Assembly: GCA_016934295.1 (NCBI GenBank)
Contig: JAFGTD010000300.1
Coordinates: 1 to 35,537, forward strand
Length of the DNA: 35,537 bases
Source of the DNA: Acidobacteriota bacterium
Lineage (GTDB): Bacteria > Acidobacteriota > UBA6911
Direction of reading: 5' to 3'
The position numbers and the translations under genes were made by a program. The notes under the pieces were generated by a model. That model was not told the origin of the DNA, searched no databases, and saw only the letters and a list, made by a program, of their open reading frames with translations. Positions 29,957-35,537 of this stretch are shown in pieces (within the stretch, counting starts at the first letter, position 1; the number at the start of each line of letters is the position of its first letter).

Positions 29957-31366
29957 TTAGGGTTCCTTCTTGGTTCGGCCCAGTACATCGGCCAGTGTGG
30001 CCAGGGCAACCTGTTGCTGATATTTGACCACGGTAACCATGAAGCGGGCCTGATCTCTGTTTGTAACGTCTTCCAGTATCTCCGAAAGCTGCAGCAGTCC
30101 TTCATTCCACTGCGCTTGGGCCTCTCGAAAGCTCTCCTCGGCGGTCGCCGCATTCATAGTCGCGACCTGTAATTGATCGGATGCCTGTTCCGCCCTGTTG
30201 CGGGCGCTGAGCACCTCGAGCATGATCATCATGCAGGTCTGTTCCCGTTCGATGAAAGCCGCTTTTTCCCGTTCGCGGGCCGCCCGGTATCCGAATACAT
30301 TCTGAAAGCCGTCGAAGACGGTCATGATTGCCGAAACGCCGTATGACCACACGTTGGAATATCTTAAAAATGAATCACTGCCGTGGGAGAAGCTGCCGAT
30401 CCCGAAAATTTGCGGCAGGAAGGCCGCGATCGCGCTTCGGATTTCCTGCTTTCGGATTTCCAGCGTCCGATCGTCGATGTGAAGTTCCAGCCGGTTTATG
30501 AGCGCTTCCAGAACGTCCTCCGAAAGTTCCCGCTGTACTGCAGGTGCAAAGGGCATTTCCAGCTTCAGTTTAATGTCTGCAAAAGGAGACAGGCCCATCA
30601 CTTCCAGAAGGTTCGCCCTGTATTCCATTGAAATCCTATGGATGTTTTTTAACGAGAGCCGGCTTTCCAGCAGGAGCGTTTCCACTTCCCGGCGCTGAGA
30701 GGGCAAGACAAGTCCCTCCCGTTCAAAAGCTTTCGTTTCCCTCAGCAGCGCTTCTGCGCTGATCGTTGCTGTTTTTAGATAGGCTTCGGCTTCTTCCAGC
30801 GACAGGCAGGCAAAATACAGGCTGGTTACGTATAAAGAAATCTGCTGGCGGGTTCTTTGAAGGACCAGGTTGCTGATGTCTTCGCCTTTTTGGCGCATGT
30901 CGTACAGGTACCAGGCCTGGGGAAGGAATATCGGCTGCTGAAGCTCAATCGCCAGATTGGCCACTTCCTGGTCGGACATTTGAACCAGGCTCCCCCCTGC
31001 CTGTCGCAGTTGCGGCTTGTCCGTGGCCGAAAAGGAGAATCGAAGCCCGATATTGGGCAGGAAATTGCCGAAGGCGCTTTTTCGATCCAGCGAAGCCAGT
31101 CGTTTTTGAATCTCGAGGATTTGAAGATCCAGGTTGTTGGCCAAAGCTATATCGATGCATTCACCGAGGGTGATCGGCGTATCGGGCAGTGTATGGATCG
31201 TCTTTTCTGTTAGGCGGCCCGGAAAAGCACCGGCATGCTCCACCCTGGATATTCTGTGAGTGCATCCCGCTGTGAAAATTAGAGTGCCCAAAACCAGGAG
31301 CGCATTTATTAGAAGCAGCCGGTCAGCGCGATTCCTGGAGACAAATTTCTTGATAAATTTATTCAT
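29957..31366 (-). CDS. TolC-family outer-membrane efflux lipoprotein
   Basis: A 469-residue outer-membrane factor. The signal peptide ends in FTAGC (lipid on Cys35). The sequence shows the two-fold repeat of TolC proteins: LGECIDIALANNLDLQILEIQK near the start, long helical stretches, and a second repeat after about residue 260 (LEALINRLELHIDDRTLEIRKQEI, then AFLPQIFGIGSFSH). It forms the trimeric exit duct for the pump. The start codon overlaps the stop of the TetR gene by four bases (ATGA), which couples the regulator to the operon. Confidence 0.93.
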   Translation of the reverse strand: MNKFIKKFVSRNRADRLLLINALLVLGTLIFTAGCTHRISRVEHAGAFPGRLTEKTIHTLPDTPITLGECIDIALANNLDLQILEIQKRLASLDRKSAFGNFLPNIGLRFSFSATDKPQLRQAGGSLVQMSDQEVANLAIELQQPIFLPQAWYLYDMRQKGEDISNLVLQRTRQQISLYVTSLYFACLSLEEAEAYLKTATISAEALLRETKAFEREGLVLPSQRREVETLLLESRLSLKNIHRISMEYRANLLEVMGLSPFADIKLKLEMPFAPAVQRELSEDVLEALINRLELHIDDRTLEIRKQEIRSAIAAFLPQIFGIGSFSHGSDSFLRYSNVWSYGVSAIMTVFDGFQNVFGYRAAREREKAAFIEREQTCMMIMLEVLSARNRAEQASDQLQVATMNAATAEESFREAQAQWNEGLLQLSEILEDVTNRDQARFMVTVVKYQQQVALATLADVLGRTKKEP

Positions 31367-32016
31367 TCTGCGTCCATTGCGTGATCGAGATTGCTGACAT
31401 CCGCCAGGGCACCTCTTGTAAATAGGTTGAAAATGATTTCAGCCTTCAAGCCTTCCGGGTACTGCTCCGGATATTCCATGGAATGAAACAGGAAAGCCTG
31501 GCAAATACCCTGAAGCGTCAATGCCAGGTGGAAGGGATCGAGTTTGCGGAATATTTTCTTCTGAACACCCTCTTCCATCACGGAAGCGATCCTTTCATCG
31601 ATCTCATTCATTATCTTTCTTGCGTCATGACGGAGTCTGGACCTCAAGTTGTGGCTTTCTCCGCGGGTTTCCGCGAAAAAAATCCTGATAAAGGGAATGT
31701 GGTCTCCGAAAAATCGTATCGCGTTGTCAATAAATTCCCCGATTCTTTGCAGTACAGGTAAATCTTTATCCAGAGTCAGGAATTGAATCTCTGAAAATTC
31801 TTTAAGTTTTTCCAGAATCAGGGAGTGGTAAAGATCTTCCTTGTTTTTGAAAAAATTGTAGAGAGTGCCTATGGAGAATTCGGCCTTTTCGGCAATCTGG
31901 TTCATGGTGACATTGTGGTACCCGTTTGCCGTGAAGAGCTCCTGTGCTGCTTCCAGTATTTCTCTGTAATTACTGGCTTTCAGCCTTTCGCGACGGGAAA
32001 GCTTTTTCTCATTCAT
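31363..32016 (-). CDS. TetR-family regulator of the efflux operon
   Basis: A 217-residue regulator with a TetR helix-turn-helix: REILEAAQELFTANGYHNVTMNQIAEKAEFSIGTLYNFFKNKEDLY. The C-terminal two thirds are helical and should bind the inducing ligand, perhaps a substrate of the pump. ATG 32016 is chosen because GGAGG lies eight bases upstream; ATG 32022 is too close to it. It is the first gene of the tetR-tolC-mfp-rnd operon, so it probably represses its own promoter, where a dyad lies just downstream of the -10 box. Confidence 0.92.
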   Translation of the reverse strand: MNEKKLSRRERLKASNYREILEAAQELFTANGYHNVTMNQIAEKAEFSIGTLYNFFKNKEDLYHSLILEKLKEFSEIQFLTLDKDLPVLQRIGEFIDNAIRFFGDHIPFIRIFFAETRGESHNLRSRLRHDARKIMNEIDERIASVMEEGVQKKIFRKLDPFHLALTLQGICQAFLFHSMEYPEQYPEGLKAEIIFNLFTRGALADVSNLDHAMDAE

Positions 32017-32054
32017 CGTCATTACCTCCGTCAACGCTCTAATAAAGGCTTATC

Positions 32055-32077
32055 GACAATTACATGAACCAATCGTC
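32055..32077. promoter_or_regulatory. Candidate TetR operator
   Basis: GACAATT and AATCGTC form arms (6 of 7 pairs) around nine bases. The site lies between the predicted -10 box and the regulator's start codon, where binding would block transcription. The match is modest, so this is a candidate only. Confidence 0.4.
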
Positions 32078-32090
32078 ATAAAATAAAACA

Positions 32091-32118
32091 ATATTATATA
32101 AAATGAATATAATGTCAA
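32091..32118 (-). promoter_or_regulatory. Promoter of the efflux operon
   Basis: On the minus strand a perfect TTGACA (32118-32113) is followed after 16 bases by TAATAT (32096-32091). The region is strongly AT-rich. The spacing to the TetR start codon leaves a leader of about 70 bases that contains the candidate operator. Confidence 0.6.
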
Positions 32119-32523
32119 TATTTAATTGGGTATCCCGTCAACCGGAGGGGACGCATCCGTCCAACTTATTGTAGATGCAGGAAGTGTTCGTAAAAGCGGG
32201 GAATTGATTTCCCGACGGATCGCGGACGGACATCCCGCAGATACTGTAGTCGTTTCCCTCAGCGATGTCAGGCAGGCCGGCAACACCCTCAAATCAACGG
32301 CGAACCGATCGTTTGTGCGCCGCGGGACGCGATGCGCAACTTATACTCTTGCGGTATGGATGTCCTGTACCTCGGCGGTTTCCGATTGGCAAAGGGGCGG
32401 CCGTAGTGCCGCCTCGCTGCAAAAACCCTTAAGAATCGCGGGCTAACGACTGCATCGGATCATCCATCTACGGAAGATTCCATAACCTGTGCGTCGGGAA
32501 GCTTAAATTCTAAGCCCGGGAGG
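32119..32523. other. Intergenic stretch with no supported gene
   Basis: The plus-strand frame 32126-32446 starts with TTG, has no Shine-Dalgarno and matches no family that I know. A short hairpin (GGGAGG-n5-CCTCCC, 32518-32534) spans the stop codon of the adjoining minus-strand gene and might serve as its 3' end. Confidence 0.35.
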
Positions 32524-33444
32524 TTACTCCTCCCATTGGTCCATTACTTCCCCTAAACCGAGCCCGCCGGGCATATCGCCCTCCATGATACTCATTTTTG
32601 CGTCGAGCACTTTGATCGGGCCCAGGAAAGTCAGCGGATCGTGGGGGCCGTCGAAGAACTGAACCGTGGCGAATCCCTTTGTGTCGTTCGCTCCGGGTCG
32701 CGCCACCAATGGGTCGCTGCTTTCCGGGAGGGCGCTGCCTTCCGGGATGCTGCAGCCGACACATACGATCTGGTTGAAAGACGGGGTTGAGAGCGAAGCC
32801 GGGGGGACGCGCCTGACCAGATAGACGGGGCCCATGTTGGGCCATTCGACTTCAGGGGTGTCTTCGGATATCGTATATTCGACTTTCATCAGTGGAATCC
32901 CGCCCTGGTCCTGCATCTTGTTGGCCGTGACCGTCCAGCCCGTCTCGGTCTGGGTCCAGTTTATTATCGCCATCTTCTTCGGCCATCCGTAGATTTCCCG
33001 TCCGGCGATAAGGCCCATATCGCTGTCGATATACTCGATCAGAGTAGTCTGACCGGCGTTGTCATTCCATCGGACAGGGGCATTGATTGCGATCTCGTGA
33101 ACGTTGTAGCCCTGTTTTTCCACATCCGGGGTCCAGGCCATCAGCAGGATAAACAGATCCCCGTCTTCTACCGGTTCCAGGGGCGGGGCAAGCGCCTGTT
33201 TGAACGCGCCCTTCGGAGCCCGGCATAGAATTTGAATGGTGTGAATGTCGCTGAAATGGTGCGGCAGCGGCGGATAGGGCGGGGAAAATATGGGGGAAGG
33301 AACAAAATCTTCCCGCGGCGCCTTCTCGTTATTGTCCAGCGCCGCCGTCTCGTTATTATCCGGAGGAGCGCACCCCAGCGTCGAGATTGCAAGAATTGCA
33401 CATATACCGGCTATAGCAATGAATAAAGCACTTCGTTTGATCAT
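32524..33444 (-). CDS. Lipoprotein of the acetoacetate decarboxylase family
   Basis: A 306-residue protein with a lipoprotein signal (AISTLGC, lipid on Cys25) followed by a short Asn/Glu-rich linker containing a small repeat (DNNE twice). The remainder matches acetoacetate-decarboxylase-like proteins: NVHEIAINAPVRW, then IAGREIYGWPKKMAI, in which Lys156-Lys157 correspond to the catalytic Schiff-base lysine and its neighbour in true acetoacetate decarboxylase (GRELSAYPKKLG there). Keeping both lysines suggests Schiff-base chemistry on a keto acid or related carbonyl compound. Known family members are mostly cytoplasmic, so anchoring outside the inner membrane is unusual. GGAGG lies before ATG 33444. 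It is divergent from the NTF2-like lipoprotein gene and may share its regulation. Confidence 0.85.
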   Translation of the reverse strand: MIKRSALFIAIAGICAILAISTLGCAPPDNNETAALDNNEKAPREDFVPSPIFSPPYPPLPHHFSDIHTIQILCRAPKGAFKQALAPPLEPVEDGDLFILLMAWTPDVEKQGYNVHEIAINAPVRWNDNAGQTTLIEYIDSDMGLIAGREIYGWPKKMAIINWTQTETGWTVTANKMQDQGGIPLMKVEYTISEDTPEVEWPNMGPVYLVRRVPPASLSTPSFNQIVCVGCSIPEGSALPESSDPLVARPGANDTKGFATVQFFDGPHDPLTFLGPIKVLDAKMSIMEGDMPGGLGLGEVMDQWEE

Positions 33445-33531
33445 TCCGCCCTCCGTTCCTTTTACAGGTTTAGGTCATGAATCCGGCAATTGTGTAAAGC
33501 AGTTTCGTCCCCGAGGGTATCCGCGGTTGGT

Positions 33532-33552
33532 TGAGCCCCGCATCGGGGCTCA
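33532..33552. repeat. Short perfect hairpin
   Basis: TGAGCCCCG and CGGGGCTCA are perfect 9-bp arms around CAT. It lies about 90 bases upstream of the decarboxylase-like gene, in the leader or promoter region. There is no T-run, so a terminator is unlikely; it may be a regulatory hairpin or a repeat unit. Confidence 0.5.
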
Positions 33553-33814
33553 GCGATTTAATATACTCCTCCGGTAAACGACGGATTTCTCCCGATGATT
33601 CTAATTTCGCTCGGAACACAGATATTGGGATTTCTTATGAAAACGCATCAGCGGAAAATATAATCTGTAAAACCATAATATAAAAGGAGAATGTGTCCGT
33701 ACTGAAAAATGCCGTTCCTGGAATCCGGAAGGGTACCGAAAAGAGCAATACGTGCCCGGAATAAATACCGACACACGGGTGGCTTTTTAAGAATAGGGTA
33801 TGGATTCTTTTCTT

Positions 33815-33855
33815 AGGGGCTGCACAAAATGTGAAGTTATTTTTGCGCAGCCCCT
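33815..33855. repeat. Long imperfect inverted repeat upstream of the NTF2-like lipoprotein gene
   Basis: AGGGGCTGCACAAAAT and ATTTTTGCGCAGCCCCT pair almost completely (one mismatch, one bulge) around an eight-base GTGAAGTT loop. It ends 44 bases before the lipoprotein start codon, so it lies in the leader or replaces the promoter. It has the appearance of a small mobile palindrome or an RNA hairpin. The ORF-track start at 33831 falls inside it and is rejected. Confidence 0.6.
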
Positions 33856-33899
33856 TATGGTACACTGGCGCTCTTCAGTTAAAAAAAAGGGGGATTACA

Positions 33900-34997
33900 A
33901 TGCAGAAGTTCTGGATACTTTTTGTAGTATTGCTGATGGGCGCCGCCATCCTGGCAGGCTGCTCTTCGGAGAGCGTTACCGAACAGATAAGCGCGGAACC
34001 CTGCGATCGGGCCTGTCTGGAAAATTTCGTTGAGCAGTATTTAGACGCGGCAATCGCGCACGACCCCGGTCTGCTGCCTCTTTCAGAAGACGTAAAATTC
34101 ACGGAAAACGGCGTGCAGCTGCCGCTTCCCGATGCCCATTGGAAAATTATGACCGGCAAGGGGAAATACCGTTTATTTGTCACGGATCCTGACGCCGGAC
34201 AAGTTGCCTGCATCGCCACAATCCGGGAAGAAGGACGAACGGAAGAGGGTGTGCATTCCCAGTTCGCCATCCGGTTGAGAGTCAAGAACCGACGGATAAC
34301 GGAAATCGAAACGCTGGTAGCCCGCCCCGATATGCCGATGGGACCTCCGGGCGCCGGTGCGGCTCCCCGGTTCCCCAGCGGGGCGGATCTTTACGAGGAA
34401 ATGGGCCAACCGCATCCTGTTTATCTTGAGGTCATACCTCCGGATGAGCGGATGTCCCGTGAAGACCTCATCAAGACGGCCAACATGTATTTTTCCGGAA
34501 TGGAGCAGAACGACGGCCAGGGCGAATATCCCTTTACGGATGACTGCGACCGCCTGGAGGGCGGCATGCAGACAACGAATGTTCCCCTGCGCGAGGGACA
34601 GACCATGCCGGATCCTGAAACCGCCACTATGTATTCGGCTAACTGGGGCTGCAGGGAGCAGTTCGAATCCGGATTGCTGCACTTTGTATGGCGGATTCGT
34701 GACCGCCGGTTTGTTGCCGTCGATCAGGAACGCGGATTGGTATTCAGTTTTGTCTTTTTCGACCATGCGCTCGGCGCAGACAGAACCTTCACGCTGCCGG
34801 ACGGACGGGAAATAACCGCCGGCCCGATGGAGCCCAACAGCTGGCAGATCGCCGAGCTGTTCAAAATCGAGAACGGTCTCATCCGCAGAATTGAAGCCCT
34901 GCTGATTCCTCCTCCATACGGAATGAACTCGGGATGGAGCAGTTACGAAGAGGGAATATCCAGTGAAGCCCGGGACGTAACCATGTCCGGTTATTGA
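33900..34997 (+). CDS. Lipoprotein with two NTF2/SnoaL-like (DUF8021-type) domains, second copy
   Basis: A 365-residue lipoprotein with lipobox ILAGC (Cys21). Domain one contains YLDAAIAHDPGLLPLSEDVKFTEN, and domain two begins at MSREDLIKTANMYFSGMEQND and ends with FKIENGLIRRIEALLIPPPYG. Both the domain order and the motifs match the lipoprotein at 14996-16021, so the two are paralogues. This copy has four extra cysteines in domain two and the linker (for example DDCDRLEGG, NWGCREQF), which may form disulfides in the periplasm. ATG 33900 has AAGGGGG seven bases upstream. It is divergent from the acetoacetate-decarboxylase-like lipoprotein, suggesting they act on related molecules. Confidence 0.86.
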   Translation: MQKFWILFVVLLMGAAILAGCSSESVTEQISAEPCDRACLENFVEQYLDAAIAHDPGLLPLSEDVKFTENGVQLPLPDAHWKIMTGKGKYRLFVTDPDAGQVACIATIREEGRTEEGVHSQFAIRLRVKNRRITEIETLVARPDMPMGPPGAGAAPRFPSGADLYEEMGQPHPVYLEVIPPDERMSREDLIKTANMYFSGMEQNDGQGEYPFTDDCDRLEGGMQTTNVPLREGQTMPDPETATMYSANWGCREQFESGLLHFVWRIRDRRFVAVDQERGLVFSFVFFDHALGADRTFTLPDGREITAGPMEPNSWQIAELFKIENGLIRRIEALLIPPPYGMNSGWSSYEEGISSEARDVTMSGY

Positions 34998-35069
34998 CGG
35001 AGGATACAATATTCGTTTTAATTTGAAAATTAAATGGCACAGGTGCCGTTTGGGGATTCGTTGCAGAGA

Positions 35070-35537
35070 CTACGGATTTTCCCCTTTTGACAAGGCTTGT
35101 TGGAGTTGAAGGGCCCGTTTTCGAATATAGGCCCTGGGTATGGGCACGGGCTCGTCAGCCCTGCGGACCTTCCATATGTAAATGCGGGGCCCCGGACCTT
35201 TCAAATGAAAAGGAAGACAGGCGTCGAAGTCTCCGTCGTCTTCAATTGTTTGTACATGGGGCAAGCCGGCGCCGCGTGCAAGAATTTCAAAATTCACAAA
35301 TCCGGCGCCGGGAATCGGCTGATTCCCCGTCACCTCGTAAGTGCCGTTTTCGACAATCACCATGGTAAAATTATCCGCCGGATTTTGGGCGATCGTGATC
35401 AGCGTTCCCAGGCACATCAAGGTACTGCCGTCGCCGTTGAGCACAACGACGCGGCGCTCGGGCCGCGCCAGGGCGAGGCCGAGTGCAAAAGGAGGCGCCT
35501 GGCCCATGGAGCTTTCCACCATGGCGAAATCGAGGGG
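35070..35537 (-). CDS. Thiamine-diphosphate-dependent decarboxylase, C-terminal part (sulfopyruvate/phosphonopyruvate decarboxylase-like)
   Basis: The frame is open at the right edge (PLDFAMVESSMGQ...), so only about 155 C-terminal residues are visible. The ThDP/Mg motif is NGDGSTLMCLGTLITIAQNP, ending in VIVENGTYEVTG, the GDG-n-EN pattern of this superfamily. SSMGQAPPFALGLALARPERRVVVL precedes it, as in the beta chains of sulfopyruvate and phosphonopyruvate decarboxylases. Those enzymes decarboxylate 2-oxo acids; the exact substrate cannot be assigned from this part. The N-terminal part or alpha subunit must lie outside the window. It faces the NTF2-like gene convergently. Confidence 0.85.
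   Translation of the reverse strand, partial: PLDFAMVESSMGQAPPFALGLALARPERRVVVLNGDGSTLMCLGTLITIAQNPADNFTMVIVENGTYEVTGNQPIPGAGFVNFEILARGAGLPHVQTIEDDGDFDACLPFHLKGPGPRIYIWKVRRADEPVPIPRAYIRKRALQLQQALSKGENP

Larger units (their letters stand above)
33445..33899. other. Divergent intergenic region with two hairpins
   Basis: This region separates two lipoprotein genes transcribed away from each other and must contain both promoters. It holds the hairpin 33532-33552 and the longer inverted repeat 33815-33855. No coding frame is convincing. Confidence 0.4.

Noticed and set aside
32126-32446. 106-residue plus-strand ORF in the gap after the efflux operon
   Set aside because: It has a TTG start with no ribosome binding site, no family, and overlaps the promoter region of the efflux operon.
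1-35537. CRISPR array, tRNA or rRNA genes
   Set aside because: No regularly spaced direct repeats of CRISPR type and no recognisable tRNA or rRNA sequence were seen on reading; a covariance-model scan would be decisive.

Overview
The window looks like chromosomal DNA of a Gram-negative bacterium. It encodes a complete TolC/MFP/RND efflux operon, several lipobox-bearing lipoproteins and Tat-type signal peptides. The gene families (AprBA-like iron-sulfur/flavoprotein pair, xanthine-dehydrogenase-type molybdoenzyme, ParA with a nuclease-like partner, rubrerythrin-like protein) and the interspersed palindromic repeats would fit an uncultured Desulfobacterota-like or other soil/sediment lineage. 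No rRNA, tRNA or taxonomic marker gene is present, so this placement is only an inference.

Bases 1-13,000 are an accessory region with many signs of gene turnover. It holds a broken conserved hypothetical gene, a winged-helix/pRiA4b ORF-3-like protein, three AAA_14/DUF4143 ATPase loci (one cut off inside its Walker A motif), a shard of a Ser/Thr kinase, and a large primase-helicase-PLD nuclease fusion of the TOTE conflict-system type. It continues with a truncated MBL-fold hydrolase next to IS21-like terminal repeats, a VapBC toxin-antitoxin pair with a promoter that predicts leaderless mRNA, and a ParA ATPase behind a PD-(D/E)XK-like protein. This pattern is typical of a decaying defence or mobile-element island.

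Bases 13,000-25,400 move to redox and exported proteins. They include a ferritin-like protein, a small secreted protein, a two-domain NTF2-like lipoprotein, and a Tat-signal ferredoxin followed by an AprA-like flavoprotein. After these come an ORF6N gene, an exported PQQ-type beta-propeller carrying two EF-hands, a molybdopterin hydroxylase large subunit without its usual small subunits, an ArsR-DUF302 pair and a Tat-exported cupin. Bases 25,681-32,016 are a compact minus-strand operon: TetR, TolC-like, membrane fusion protein, RND pump. Its predicted promoter has a perfect TTGACA -35. Bases 32,500-35,537 hold a lipoprotein of the acetoacetate decarboxylase family, a divergent paralogue of the NTF2-like lipoprotein, and the C-terminal part of a thiamine-diphosphate decarboxylase that runs off the window.

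Taken together, the right two thirds may encode an envelope-located pathway acting on an unknown organic compound: oxidoreductases, cupin, ADC-like and NTF2-like folds, with an efflux pump for the substrate or product. This is inferred from gene content and export signals; no substrate can be named from the sequence. The most distinctive items are the TOTE fusion protein, the AprBA-like pair in which only the ferredoxin carries an export signal, and the lipid-anchored acetoacetate-decarboxylase homologue that keeps the catalytic lysine pair.
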